DNA from: Brachionus plicatilis
Taxonomy: Eukaryota; Rotifera; Eurotatoria; Ploima; Brachionidae
NCBI GenBank assembly: GCA_010279815.1
Contig: QEOQ01000508.1
Location: forward strand, 2,301,152 to 2,365,151
Direction of reading: 5' to 3'
Length of the DNA stretch: 64,000 nt
In this document: one piece after another, positions 11,920 to 23,538 of the stretch
How the letters are laid out: the number at the start of each line of letters is the position of its first letter
Position numbering within the stretch: position 1 is the first letter of the stretch
The notes under the pieces: model-generated
Seen by the model: the letters and a program-made list of their open reading frames with translations, nothing else
What the model was told of the DNA's origin: nothing
Databases searched by the model: none
Program-made: the position numbers and the translations under genes

Positions 11920-12427
11920 TCACGACCGTTTTTCACTACAATATCCATTACCTTTAATTTAAATCAAATAAAACAATTTTAATACTCCAATTGAATAAAC
12001 TTTCTTTTTTTAAACTTTTATTATTTTTGATTTATCTGTGAAATCTCTTTGCAAAAAAATAAAAAAAAAAGAAAAATTTAATTTAGATGAACACATTTTT
12101 AAATAGAAGTTGTGAAGTTTATAATCTTTTATTGTAAATCAAAACAGTAGTATTTTCCCATAAACACTTGTAAATCAATCAAGAACCACCAAAATCTTCT
12201 TTTAGAAATAGCTCTCACAAAAAACATCCTTCAGTATTTTTTCTCCAAGTCACCAATTAAAGTAATTAATAATATAAATAATGACTAGCGAATAATATCT
12301 TAGAAGTGTAATGTTAGCTACGAACTAACCAGTTCATTAAGCCGCTAACAATTTACTACTTATTTCATGTTCTTCATCAATATTTATTTAAAGCTAATAG
12401 ATATTGTAGTGAAAAACGGTGATGGTT
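11920..12427. mobile_element. Non-autonomous element with perfect 20-bp inverted core ends
   Basis: CCGTTTTTCACTACAATATC at 11926-11945 is exactly inverted at 12400-12419. Similarity weakens outside this core (CACGA on the left against the complement of TGATGG on the right). The interior of about 450 bp is AT-rich with no coding frame. The exact termini and target duplication could not be fixed. Confidence 0.6.
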
Positions 12428-12690
12428 GGTTAACTATTTTAAAACTTACCTTTTCATCATCACAGAGCGATAAGTAGATAAAAAGTTATATTATTTTTAA
12501 ATATTTATTAATAATAAAAATTCAGTAATTAATAAAATTTTTCGCTTAAAATTTTTTTATTTTAAATTATTTTGGTATTACTTGAATTTTAATTTTTTTA
12601 TTTTTAAATTACTCGATGATTTATATTTCCATTACAAAATTTTACCAAAAATTGTGTAATTTTACGTAAAATTAAGTAAGAAACGGTAAG

Positions 12691-13147
12691 AAAAATTAAA
12701 TAATCAATCATATTATATAAAATTAAAATCTTATCTGATGTACAAATTATCTTAATTTGTTTGTAAAAATTGCGAAAAAATTTTGAATTATTTTGTTTAA
12801 ATATTGAAGAGTTTTAGTTCAAAATTAGTTTAAATTTATGAGCTGATACAATTTAATAATTTATTAATTGATATAACAAAGTTTAGAACACTTGAGAATA
12901 GGTCTCTGCAATTAATTTTTTAATTAAAATTGCTTAAATTTTTTTTTTTAAATTTTGATAATTGTCATGAAAATTTGATCATAAACTTCAATTTGGCGAT
13001 TTTCCCGAATATTACCCCTGTTGAAAAAATCTAAATATTTAAATAATTTTCGGCTTGCCTTAAAATTTATGAAGTTCCAAAGCAATCGTATTTTTTAATT
13101 GAAAGGAATTTAGGTTCAAGTGAATCACTAGAAAATATTTGAAATTT
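12691..13147. other. AT-rich intergenic DNA
   Basis: No gene or clear repeat seen. It contains the presumed promoter of the phosphatase at 13148. Confidence 0.45.
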
Positions 13148-13786
13148 ATGAAGCGAGTCAAACGCATAAAATTCAAACTTTATTTTCAATATAAAATATC
13201 TATAAAAAGATCAACAAATGATTTGTTTTTTTCTTTCAACAATAAAGAATTTCAAAGACCAATTGCAAATATGAAATATTATAAAGATATATTTGCAATT
13301 GTAGAACCTTTTCTTTACCTGGGAGGAAATTTTCTCAACAAAAATCCTCATTTAATTTGTCATCTTGGCTTCACACATGTTATAAATATCGCCGATACAG
13401 TTTGTCCCAATGAAGACTTGTTGTGTTACCTTAGATATTACAAATACATTCCTGCCGAAGATAAAGAGGATTACAATATTAGATATCATTTTGAAGAAGC
13501 ATTTCAAGTTATTGACCATGCAAGACTCACTAATGGAAAAATTTTAGTTCACTGCAAAAAAGGAAAATCACGTTCAGCAACTATAATTATTGCTTATCTG
13601 ATGTCGCGATACAACTTATCGTATCATCAGGCATATCAGTATGTTCAAAGCAGAAAGTCTAATATCAATCCTAATGATTATTTTATTAGATTGCTGTGCG
13701 AGTATGATAAGGAGTTAAAAGGAGACAATTTGACAAAAAGGTCGCATCTCTGGACCCAACATAATTTATTTGGATCGATTTTCTAA
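13148..13786 (+). CDS. Atypical dual-specificity protein phosphatase
   Basis: Small DUSP-family Tyr/Ser/Thr phosphatase. The catalytic signature HCKKGKSRS (nucleophile Cys, P-loop Arg) sits in ILVHCKKGKSRSATIIIAYLM, followed by the family helix with YQYVQSRKSNINPN. Upstream, YIPAEDKEDYNIRYHFEEAF holds candidate Asp residues for the general acid. FLYLGGNF and GFTHVINIAD are the usual opening strands of the fold. Two starts are possible. The ATG at 13148 gives 212 aa with a basic leader, and the ATG at 13271 gives 172 aa, beginning right at the domain and close to the usual size of small DUSPs. No kinase-binding or CBM domain is present, so it is not a MAP-kinase phosphatase of the long type. 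No intron was seen. A polyA-like AATAAA lies at about 13823. Substrate unknown. Confidence 0.87.
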   Translation: MKRVKRIKFKLYFQYKISIKRSTNDLFFSFNNKEFQRPIANMKYYKDIFAIVEPFLYLGGNFLNKNPHLICHLGFTHVINIADTVCPNEDLLCYLRYYKYIPAEDKEDYNIRYHFEEAFQVIDHARLTNGKILVHCKKGKSRSATIIIAYLMSRYNLSYHQAYQYVQSRKSNINPNDYFIRLLCEYDKELKGDNLTKRSHLWTQHNLFGSIF

Positions 13787-15473
13787 TTTTGTTTTTTAGC
13801 ATTTTTATTGTTTAAAAAATTGAATAAAAATATTTTTTTGACTATTTTAATTAAAAGCTAATTGAAGATTTTAAATATTTCATTTAATGTTTTTTTAATT
13901 CAGTGATAAAAAAATAATTTATGTTTACAATTTTATTTTTTAAATGAGAAAACAATATATTTCAACAATTTAGTTTGGAATAAGATCTTAAATTGTAAGA
14001 AATTTTCAGATAAAAAAAATAGTCATCATAGAAATTTTTTTAAGTTTTAAGGTCGGTTAACAAAAAATAGTTAACATAAAATCATGAATGAAAAATTCAA
14101 CTCAATTAATTGAAATTATTATTGAAGATTGTGAAATCATACCAAATACCTAAAAAACATACAAAAATCTGATAAAAATACTTTTAGTATTTATTCAACA
14201 ATTTTCCCTGATTTGCATTTGAATCATCTCCCGACGACAAGTGAAAATAGTTCGCCATAGAGTATTCGAAATGGGAATTTTGGAACTAGAAATAATTTTT
14301 CTTTTCTTTTAAAAGAAAGAGAGACAAGATTAAGATTGATGAAATATTGAAATTAATTTTTTTTTGCAATTTTTTAAAATTTACTTAAATTGACTTAAAT
14401 TTAATATTTTTCTGTATTTTGACAAATTTGTTCATTTCAAGAAATAAACATTAGCTTAAAATTTTCAGAAAGTTTAAAGTTTTATTTTGTGTCCAGAATT
14501 TGCTTATTTGTTTTACTTCATTAATCCTCACAAAATACCGATGCTACCAAATGCTACCGATGGTTTATTTTTTGTCCAAGAATTGTGTCTGAATCTATGA
14601 ATTATTATTTTTATAAATGTTTCCAAGAGCTACAAATTAATTAATGTAAGAAGATTTGATACAAAGATTTTACCAAAATTTACATGAATTTCGATACACT
14701 TAAGCAAAAATAAAAACTGTCAAAATTTCTCGAAAAAAATCCTTTTTATTTGAAATTTTTCAAATTATTTTAATCTACATTACATTATTATACGAATTTT
14801 TAATTGTGTGGACATTTTAATAATTGTGTGGACATTTCAAATGAATAAATTTTTTGGTAGAGGATTAAATTTACCAAATGGAACACATTCTTGAGTTACT
14901 TAACCACAATATGCAAAAAAGTTTATTATAGATGTAAGCTCAGTAAATGCCTAGCATAAATGCATCTATTTTAGTTAAATTTTAGTATTAAAATTTCACT
15001 ATTTTGTAATTTCGGTAAATAATTGTTTTTTGATCAATTGCCAAAACTAGGGAGGAAAAAGGACCAGGGCTCGGAATGTCATACAATTAGTCTTTTTTGC
15101 TTTTTTTTAAAGATAATTTCCATAACGAAAATTGAGCTTGATCGGAAATTTTGGTATTAATCAATATTTTCATATAGAATAAGAATTTTTAACATGTTTA
15201 TTTATATAAAAAAATTAAAGATATCTAAAACTAATTTTGAAAAAAAGAATTTGAAAAAATATTAATTTTTAATGTAATTTTAATTCCTTTAAACTCAATT
15301 TTTTCTCATGACCGCACATATGCTCAATATTTTTTAAATTTAAAATCTAAGAAATTTTAGAATTTTCTAGATTACCTAATACAATAATACTAATAATTCG
15401 GTCATAGAATTTTAATTTTTTTATAATAAAATTTTAAATTTTTACTCAAAATAATTTATTAAAATTTTATGCA
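13787..15473. other. Convergent intergenic DNA, no gene recognised
   Basis: AT-rich DNA between two convergent genes (phosphatase + and oxygenase -). A short tandem copy of AATTGTGTGGACATTT occurs at about 14807-14840. Nothing else could be supported. Confidence 0.5.
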
Positions 15474-16397
15474 TTAAATTCCGAATAGCATTTTCTGCCT
15501 TTCACACAAATCTTTAAGGTTATTTTTTTTATCAAAGCCATTTATTTTATTATCAAAAACTCGAACAGAATAGGGCCAGTGGGCAGTACATTTATTGTCG
15601 ACAAAAGCATTTCGTTTTAACTTGGCATCATTTCTAGATTGAAGCTGAGCCGGTGTATAGCACACATAAGCTAGAATTCTCCAGTTAGGCGATGGTCTTC
15701 CTTTTCTAGGCGCTGTTCCCATATGAACCACTCTCGAATCCCAAAAGACCATTGATCCTTTTGGTGCCATTATAGTTTTCCATTCGCATCCTTTAGATTT
15801 AAACCAATCAACATGAATAACTTGATTTAGTAAGAACCAGTCTTTGCCATGCGTGTCTATTTTAAAAGTGTCGTAGAACTCATTAAAAAAAAGGTGACTT
15901 TTATCCAAGACAGATAAACATCCATCTCCAGGTTGAGTGTCTTCACAGTTGATAAATCCTTGAACACAGCACATATCTCGCTTATTTGAAGCTTGATCTA
16001 AATGAAACCATGTACGGTTTTCGTCAAAAAAATAGTTGTCACTAAGCTGTTCTGGTGGAGGTCCAAAAAATACAGAATCGAATGATGTTGTTAATTCTCT
16101 TTGGTTCCAAATTTCTTCATATGGTCTTTTGACTCTTTCATCAGTCTTTAGATCAAGTACTTCTTTTAAAAGTGATATTCCATAGTGTCTCATAATACCT
16201 CCTTTCAAGGGTTTAAGTTTTTCAAAATCATTTGGCAGGCTTATATTTAAATCATTGCTAATATAATTCATTAATGTTTGGCGTAAATTATTGCATTCTA
16301 CTCCGCTGATTACTCCTGGTAGAACCGCTACGCCGTAATCGGCCAAAGTTGATTTTAAATTTGACAAATCTGTCTGAGGACTAAAATCAGTAAACAT
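15474..16397 (-). CDS. Phytanoyl-CoA dioxygenase (PhyH) family 2-oxoglutarate oxygenase
   Basis: Predicted Fe(II)/2-oxoglutarate-dependent oxygenase of the PhyH superfamily, 307 aa, one exon. The metal triad is visible: His132-x-Asp134 in TWFHLDQ and the distal His225 in DSRVVHMGTAP, with the 2-oxoglutarate-binding Arg240 in NWRILAYVCYTP. The N-terminal part has the family opening LADYGVAVLPGVIS. The middle has CVQGFINCEDTQPGDGCLSVLDKSH, typical of the double-stranded beta-helix entry. There is no mitochondrial or peroxisomal leader and no C-terminal SKL-type signal (it ends LFGI), so a role in phytanate breakdown is not implied. Related proteins in protists and bacteria act on diverse small molecules. 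The substrate cannot be told from sequence. The start at 16397 is the first ATG and leaves a normal N-terminus. Confidence 0.87.
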   Translation of the reverse strand: MFTDFSPQTDLSNLKSTLADYGVAVLPGVISGVECNNLRQTLMNYISNDLNISLPNDFEKLKPLKGGIMRHYGISLLKEVLDLKTDERVKRPYEEIWNQRELTTSFDSVFFGPPPEQLSDNYFFDENRTWFHLDQASNKRDMCCVQGFINCEDTQPGDGCLSVLDKSHLFFNEFYDTFKIDTHGKDWFLLNQVIHVDWFKSKGCEWKTIMAPKGSMVFWDSRVVHMGTAPRKGRPSPNWRILAYVCYTPAQLQSRNDAKLKRNAFVDNKCTAHWPYSVRVFDNKINGFDKKNNLKDLCERQKMLFGI

Positions 16398-18995
16398 TGT
16401 AGATTTTAGAAATTTTAGTATAATTTATATTTAAGCTAGAAAACTAAGCATTTAATATTCATTTTATAATTTAAAATTATTGTGAAATTAAAATAAATTT
16501 CTCAACAATTTTTGGAATAACAATTGTCATTTGACAAAAATAAATTTCTCAAAATGAGATGTTAAATTTATTTGATCGAAAAAAATGACTTAATTGAATG
16601 AGACAACTTTTTATGAGAAATTGAATACTTGAAGGTTTATCATGCTAAAATAAAGTTGCCGACCAAAAAATATTATGAAAATAATAGATTTTAAAAAATT
16701 TTTTTTGAAGGAAAGAAAATATTTCAAACAACTTGAAAATTATGGTATGTATTTAACTGCTCTCCTATAAATAATGACATTTAATTTCTCTCCTTAAATA
16801 AACAATCTTGTCAACTTAAGTTAATGAATGTGTGTAATGAAAGAGGAAAGAAAGAAGCAATTGATTTTAAAAATTTTATTGAGTTCAATATTTAAAATTA
16901 AATAAAATTCAATTATATAAGTATAAAAAACGAATAAAAAAGTATAATAGTTGAAATTAAAATTTAATTTTTATTTTTTTGCTCTTAAAGATGATCTTGT
17001 TGTTCTAATGACTGTATCTGTAGGTGGTTGAATAATTTTGTAGATTTAGGTTTAGTAAAACAAACTCTTTTCTCTGGTCAATTTGATTTTCATCATTTTC
17101 CTCTTGATTTGACGTTGAATGCTTGTTATGGTGGCTGATGAACTAACGCTTTCTTGGTTTGCTACCTAGATATTTCTTCTTTTGTTCATGAATTATCAAA
17201 TGTTTAAACATGCCTTACCTCTAGTTATTTCAACATATTGTTTTTAATTTTCTTTCAACTTATTTATTTATCCTTTTTTTATTTATTTTTAGTTTTATTT
17301 TATCTAATTTGGCTTTATTTTATTTTTTTTTATATTCTGAAGGACAGATACCCTAAAAATCAATAAAAAATTAATATATTTTGAGAAAAATTAAGACTTA
17401 ACTAGAGTTGTCATATCATTGTAAACGATGCCTTAGAAGGAATTTAGCTTCTTTAGTTATTGTGTATGTATTTGGCAAGTAAATTATTATTTAAGATTTT
17501 TAATAATTATCGTTAAAGATTTTACATTAAGTTAAAAGATTGTTTCATTTTTACGAAAGTGATTTTTTGATTTTCTTTCCTTAATTATCTCACTATTTAA
17601 AAAATAATTCCAGTGTGATAAAATCTAACTTTTAACACTTAGAGCGGTTTTTGAGAGGAAAAATTTTACTTTTAAGAATTCCTTAGTTTCGACACTTCTT
17701 AAAATAAGTTATTTTTTACTTAACAGAATTTTCAATTATTTTTGATCAGCTATTTTAATTCATCAAATTCTACACAATACATTCTATCTAAATTATTTCA
17801 GAATTTAAATTTAAAACTTAAATCCATAAATAATATTTTATGATTTTTATTTATCCTGAAAAATGAAACATTCTACATATTTAATTTATTATTCATTCAT
17901 TTATTAATAAAGATAGAATAAGGTTTTCTATAATTGAACTGGGTCAAAGGATAAATATTCTCAACTTAAATAATTAAAAAATATATCAAGGCGAGAAATT
18001 TTTTTGAAGCTAAAATTACTTTTATATCACTAAAATAAATTTAAATTATTAAAAATGCTTTATGAATTTAAAATAGCTTTCTATTAATAAACAGCTTTTT
18101 AAATTTAAAAAACTTTTTCATTTAGAAATTTTTTTTGAATTTAAAAACCATTCCAATTAAAAAATTATTAAAATTTTAAAATATTTTTTTCACCAAATTT
18201 TAAAGGTTATTGCTAAACACGGTATACCTGTTTTTTACTAAAACACGGACCACCCCTTAAAAAACGAAGGAATAATTAAATAAACTTTCTTTAGCTGTTT
18301 TTTAGGACAAAATTTTACGCTCTTTCACGCGAAATTAAGATCTTAGCTCTAGGACTTTTAGTTTTTGCTGCACAGATCTTTAAAATAAAAAAGAACCAAA
18401 AAAATTTACGGTTCATATTTTTTGGCTAGAACCAAAAGCCCGCCTTTCCGGCGCACACCACTTTTCTAGAACATTAAACGATAATTTTCCATAATTATAA
18501 AGCATCAATTTTTATAAAAAAAAATATTTTTTGATAATAATTTTGTTACACTAGAATTGTTGACCAAATATAATTACAATGTTAAAAAAAAAGAGAAAAA
18601 ATTTAAAATTTATTTTAAAAAATTTGAATTAAGTGATTTCACATACCAAAGGTTTGATTGTAGGAAATTTTGTTTTATTTTTTTTGTTTATCGGTTTCGC
18701 CCTAATTCAGATTAAAAAATACAAAACAATAATTTTAAAATATAACTACAAAATAATAAAAAAATTTAAAAAAAAAGTAAGTAACGATAGTCGCTACATG
18801 TTTAATTACAATTCCAGAAAGAAACAAATAAAGAAAGCAATCAAAAAAAGTTTATTAAGTAAATTTATTTTTTTCTATTGAATTTTTGACTAAGAAAATT
18901 TTTTTTTTAAATTAAGTCTAATTTTATTTCATTCTTCTTTTTACTTTCAAAAAATATTTTATATCCGTAATTTCTACCTAACCTTGCGTTTGGTA
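16398..18995. other. AT-rich intergenic DNA with short repeat traces
   Basis: No gene supported. Sequence at 18216-18255 (GCTAAACACGG.. and ..ACACGGACCACC) resembles, inverted, a patch at about 52130-52170 (GACCGTGGTCCG.. GGTGTTTTAGC), so a dispersed repeat end lies here. A GC-richer patch at about 18435-18465 is unexplained. A small frame at 18633-18881 is Lys/Ile/Phe-rich and best explained by base composition. Confidence 0.45.
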
Positions 18996-19004
18996 TATTT
19001 TCAG

Positions 19005-19320
19005 CTCAATTGGATGCTGGATTGAATAGAGCAAGTTGGATACTGGGAAGAATTAGAAGGACTTGTAGATATTTTGACAAAAATTTGTGCAGAAAATTGT
19101 AGCCTACTTTTGTAAGAACTCGTTTATAGTTCGTATCATCAGTATGGAACAATCTATCAACATAAGTAAATTAAAAAAAAATAAAGGAGATTGAGAGCAG
19201 GGCAGCATAGGTGGTTTTGGAATACGAGGATAGACTGAAGAAGTAAGGATATACTGACTTGGGTATAAGGACAAAGAGGGGTGACCTTAAATAGCTAACG
19301 TAGTTGCCCGATTTTAGTGA
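19005..19320 (+). mobile_element. LINE reverse-transcriptase C-terminal fragment (CR1/L2-like), decayed
   Basis: With several stops and frame shifts, the plus strand reads as the region after the RT catalytic core of CR1/L2/Jockey-type LINEs: NRASWILGRIRRTCRYFDK, then PTFVRTRL.FVSSVWN, then EDRLKK.GYTDLGIRTKRG. The family pattern is NKA..ILG.IRR, LVRP.LEYA..VW and YE.RL..L.LT.L..RR.RGDL. It is truncated at both ends and dead. Confidence 0.75.
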
Positions 19321-19329
19321 CATGCCACT

Positions 19330-19740
19330 CTATTTACAGCAGAGTTGTTCCTCAAGTCTTAAGTCAAGTCCAAGTCACAACTTGACTTGAATTTTTTTTA
19401 CGAGTAAAAAGTTAAATAATTACTTCATTTTTACTAAATTATAGTTTTTTAAAAATTGAATTTGAATTTTTTTCTCTAAAATCTCTTAAACATTTACATT
19501 TTTAATTGAATCATTTTGTTTAACAAATAAATCTTTTGAAAAAAATTTAAATTTATTTTGGGAAAGATAAATCACCCAAAAAACTAAGAAAAGTTAAGTC
19601 AAGTTTATAATTGACTTGAAGAACAATTTTGACCTTTTTCGACTAAAGTACCATGTCACTATAGTCAATTACTTAAGATATATTTTTTTAAAGTTAAGTT
19701 ATTTGACTTGACTTATGAACTTTTTTTGAATTATGAACAC
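19330..19740. repeat. Inverted AGTCAAGT-rich repeat (MITE-like)
   Basis: GTTGTTCCTCAAGTC.. and repeated AAGTCAAGT / ACTTGACTT motifs occur at 19335-19390, 19595-19640 and 19690-19720 in both orientations, flanking a simple AT-rich core. Similar words occur at about 2297-2325. The form suggests a MITE with short internal repeats. Exact ends were not fixed. Confidence 0.45.
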
Positions 19741-19949
19741 TGTTTTAGAAAATAAGTAAAAAAAAGAAAGCCTTTAATTTCTTGAAAATAATAAATTCAT
19801 GGTAAAACTTACTCTTGTTTGCTGTAAGAAAGAAAACAAAACTTAAACTATACAACAGTGTAATAAAAGCAACACTGATGATACGGACGTGAATGTTGAG
19901 GGATGTCTGAATTTGACAGGAAAAGCCTTAACACCTTCCACACTGGAAG

Positions 19950-20289
19950 CCTGAGGATTCCCGGGATACACTAGCACGAGACATTGTCGGATGCTGACCT
20001 ATACAGAAGAACCAATTCAGAGCCATTAAGTCAATGCATTAAGAACAAAAGACTGAGATGGTTCGGGCATGTACTTAGAATGAAAGAAACACGGATACCA
20101 AAAAGGGCGCTTCAATGGACACATCAAGGGCGACGTAAGGTAGGACGACCAGCAGTAGCATGGAGGTCAACAATCACGAATAAGCTCATCGAAATGGCAA
20201 TGACATGGGGAGAAGCAAGGGTAAAGGCAAAAGATCGACTTGAGTGGAAATCAAAAGTAATGACCCTATGTTCCACAAGGAATGAATAA
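19950..20289 (+). mobile_element. LINE C-terminal tail fragment
   Basis: Higher-GC island coding for the C-terminal end typical of many animal LINE endonuclease/RT proteins: DADLYRRTNSEPLSQCIKNK, RLRWFGHVLRM, RIPKRALQW, GRRKVGRPAVAWRSTI, MTWGEARVKAKDR. The open part is about 101 codons. Just upstream the same frame continues through one TAG (where the family usually has Trp), so this is a 5'-truncated, decaying insertion. A run of A follows the stop at 20289, consistent with a retrotransposon 3' end. Confidence 0.85.
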
Positions 20290-20549
20290 GGAAAAAAAAA
20301 ACTTGGTCTATTTAAAAAATTTAAGATTTTAGTGTTTATATTTTAAACTAAAATTTCTCTTAACTTCATTTTGTTTTTTTTTATAGTTTATTTAATAAAT
20401 TCCTTAAATGGCTTTGAGTAATTAAACTCCTTTCGCCATTGATAGATAAATTTTTAAATAGTGTTAGAGTTTAAATAATTTCAAAAAGAACAAATGACAA
20501 ATACGTTTTAGAAAAGTTACAAGCTTTGAACTGTCCACTGCTGCAAATT

Positions 20550-21668
20550 CTTTAAGACAAGTGACAAGGGAGTTTTAAAGTCAGGTATTCTTGAACACAG
20601 ACATCAACGTATTCTTTCGAAGGGCTTGTGATCAAAGTATTTTTGTGACTGAAACAATTTTTTAAGTATCTAATAAACAATTTTTCTAGCCTTAACTTCA
20701 TTGTATCTAATTTAATTTCTTCAAGAAAATTGTAACAAATTTCCGAGGGGGTGTCATAGTGGATAAGGTAAATAGACTTGATTGAGATATTTTGAAGTAC
20801 TTGTAGCCTTTGGATATTTATTTTCGAGATTAGTTTTACATTTAAAAAACTATAATCTATAATTGAACCTATAAGAGCATTATAAACCCCTACTAAAGTT
20901 TTATTATTGAGCTTCCATGATTTATGGGACAGAATTTTGATAATATTTAGTCTATCTTGACATCTAGACCGGATAAACTCGACTTGAGAGTTAAAACATA
21001 AGCTTTGATCAAATGTTATACCTAAAAAAATTGGAAATTAACACTTTGGAATTTTCTTGCCAAGAAGACTAGGAACTAGATCCTGATTTTTTGAAGAATT
21101 TCCAGAAAAAATTAAGTAACTACACTTATCCGGAGCCATTTTTAGTCTCAATTTGTAGAGCCAAGTTTAGACTTTTTTCAAGTAGCCATTTATAACTTGG
21201 AAAATTTTACCATATTTCTTAAATAAGAAGAAAATGACTAAATCATCTGCAAATAATAAGGAGTAAGAGTTGTTTTTTTTGTCCTGTTTTGGTTCGTTAT
21301 TAATAAAAATTGAAAATAAAAGAGAGCTAATAATGGCACCCAGGGGGACTCCCGTTGCTATTTCTCCACAAGTAGACTCAAAATTATTTACTTTGATAAA
21401 AAACTTTCTATTATTTAAGAAATTCTTTACCCATTCAAGAATATAGAGGGGGACTCCAGTTTTACTTAGTTTGTTAATGATACTGCTATGCCAAACTTTG
21501 TCAAAGGCTTGAGAAATGTCAAAAAAAAAAGGGAGCATTCTTTTTTTCCTACTTTTTGGCTTAAAAACACAAGGTTGTCTGAGGTACGACGGTGTTGCCG
21601 GAAACCAGATTGTTCCTTACAAATGAAACCTTTGGAATCCAGAAATGAATAGAGTCTATTTTTCATAT
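20550..21668 (-). mobile_element. Non-LTR retrotransposon RT pseudogene
   Basis: Reading the minus strand from 21668 down: CKEQSGFRQHRRTSDNL, then (after a frame change) DISQAFDKVWHSSIINKL, GVPLGAIISSLLFSIFINN, and the catalytic box LFADDLVIF at about 21230. After a stop it continues with LRLKMAPDKCSYLIFSGN, then LGITFDQSLCFNSQV, and a long C-terminal tail ending near 20560. These are RT motifs of a Jockey/CR1-type LINE. One or more frame shifts and in-frame stops show it is inactive. The N-terminal endonuclease is absent. Confidence 0.88.
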
Positions 21669-23000
21669 ATATGCCACGGTCAATTTGTAAAATGTGTCAT
21701 TTTTGTAAAATAACTTGGAAAATAATAAAATTTTCCATTTTTCTTTGACCAGGCATTTTAAAAATTCAAAAAAAATCAAAATAACTAATTTTAAATGTTT
21801 TTACCAAAAGTTAATTGCAAAGTTTAAATTTTTTCCCCTCAAATTATTTAATTTATAAAAAAAATTTGTTAAAATTTAAATTTTACAAAAATTAAACAAA
21901 TCACTTAATTGATAATTTAATTTATCGAATTTCTTTATTGAAAAATTTCCTTATTACATTTCAAGCCAAACTTGAACTCAGCTTTTCGAAAATAGCATCT
22001 CATAGCAAAAGAGCACTTTATCGATCCTTTACTCAGCACAAAAGAAAGCACTTTGACTGTCTTATGTGAATATAAAGTTCACGAAATTCAAAACTTTAGT
22101 GCTATCTGAATTTCACATTTTTGACTCAAAATTCGTAATCTACGCCCTCAAAAACCTCAGAAAAAAAATTTTTTTGAAGGGGGCAAAAAAAAAATTTTCT
22201 ACACCCAGGGTTCCAAAAATAGCAAACCTTTTAAAAAGTTGTTGTTCTTTAAGACTCAAAATCTCAAAGATAAAACTTAAAAATATTAAAAAAGTGTATA
22301 TATTCTGAAAGAGTATAAAATTCTCTACAAGCTAATGTAATTTAGAAAAAAAAAAGGGTGTGGCGGTTTTTGTTGGCTAAAAAATGGAAAAAAATGTGTT
22401 TTTTCTGGTTTAAATCTTATCTCCTCCGAGGGATCAATTATGACCCGATTTATATTTTTTTTTTTTAAATCTAGACAAAATTCTGAACAAATCTATGGTT
22501 TTGCTTTTTTACTTTATTGCTTTATTTCTCTTAAAAAAATCTCTTTAAATCGTGTGATTTTTAACAAATTTGTCAAATTTGTATTCTTTTAATATAATTT
22601 TTAGATTAAACTAAAGAATTCGATATTTTTAGGTGCTCTATTCTTTTTTTATATGTCACGGTCAATTTGTAAAATGTGTCATTCTGGAAAATTACTTGGC
22701 AAATAATAAAATTTTACATTTTTCTTTGACCAGGCATTTTAAAAATTCAAAAAAAATCAAAATAACTAATTTTTTAATGTTTTTACCAAAAGTTAATTGC
22801 AAAGTTTAAATTTTTTCCCCTCAAACATTTTGCAAAATGACTAAATGGCAAATGATAAAATTCCAGAAAAAATAAAAATAAGTTATTTTGATTTTTTGTG
22901 AATTTTCAAAATGCCTGGTCAAACAAAAGTGGAAAATTTTTTTATTTGCCAAGTAATTTTCCAGAATGACACATTTTACAAATTGAACGTGAAATATACA
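21669..23000. mobile_element. Foldback/MITE pair with CACGGTCAATTTGTAAAATG ends
   Basis: A block of about 170 bp starting CACGGTCAATTTGTAAAATG occurs at about 21674-21842 and again, nearly identical, at about 22657-22826. The second copy is followed by its own inverted partner (22827-22998, ending in CATTTTACAAATTGAACGTG). So 22655-23000 is a compact palindromic element of about 345 bp. The stretch 21674-22998 also has inverted ends and could be a longer copy. Between them (21850-22640) is AT-rich DNA with a short Lys-rich frame and no recognisable protein. Confidence 0.65.
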
Positions 23001-23164
23001 AGTCAAAATTTAAAAGTCAGCTAAACAAGTCTGTCAAAAAAGCCCGTTGATGCTGAGCAAGATCAAAAAATAAGCATTTGAGAAAAACAAAATTAGACTG
23101 TAAATGTGTCGATGTGAAGCATTGTGCAACATAGAATTTGTATCGGATAAGCCAGTGTGTGAGA

Positions 23165-23538
23165 AATCAAAACTAAACTAATTAAAAAAAAAAAAAAACA
23201 TGGCCGTGATATGCGATTAAATTTCTCTAACGTACAAAACTGACATTTCTCCTATCCTCCACTAATAAAAATCACTGATCCATTTCACTATCTATTTCCT
23301 CCAATAAATCAATCGACCAGTCCCTACTGACCCGGTCAAATCCACTCAAACATCTCTTATCTGCAGACTTAACATTCATACACATGCTTTAATCCGTTTT
23401 ATCCGTTTCGCTCTCACACACACACACTCACACTCACACAACACACTCTTGCACTCACATTCTAAAATTTAACTATTTAAATCCACACTCTCACTCAAAT
23501 AAACCCAAAAATCTAAAACACTCATTTTACGTTCCAAC
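23165..23538 (+). promoter_or_regulatory. Beta-catenin upstream region with CA/CT-rich tract
   Basis: The base composition changes sharply upstream of the ATG at 23539. It becomes C-rich and pyrimidine/CA-rich, with a (CA)n-like tract at about 23413-23460 (CTCACACACACACACTCACA). This is the likely 5' UTR and promoter. No TATA box or initiator can be assigned with confidence. Confidence 0.45.
23413..23460. repeat. CA-rich microsatellite
   Basis: Imperfect (CA)n / CACT tract directly upstream of the beta-catenin coding region. Confidence 0.8.

Larger units (their letters stand above)
10690..12690. repeat. TTACGTAA-rich repeat block with two elements nested in it
   Basis: Dense degenerate copies of TTACGTAA and ACGTAAATTT occur at about 10700-11140, 11640-11850 and 12650-12690. 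They are split by two other inverted-repeat elements (11140-11642 and about 11920-12427). The left flank includes CAGTGCTTTTATAAAAGG followed by ACAGAATGGG (about 11004-11033), which resembles sequence at 50484-50510 and, inverted, at about 53500-53535. This suggests one transposon family with ends of that type. No coding capacity was seen. Confidence 0.5.

Noticed and set aside
17040..17260. A well-formed 53-nt minus-strand intron candidate (GTAAGG..CTAG, about 17167-17219) joining short frames
   Set aside because: The flanking frames are under 20 codons and end in stops on both sides. No protein is recognisable, so the splice signals may be chance.
18633..18881. 82-codon Lys/Ile/Phe-rich frame with a hydrophobic start
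   Set aside because: Composition is what AT-rich DNA gives by chance; no ATG start, homologue or flanking gene signals.
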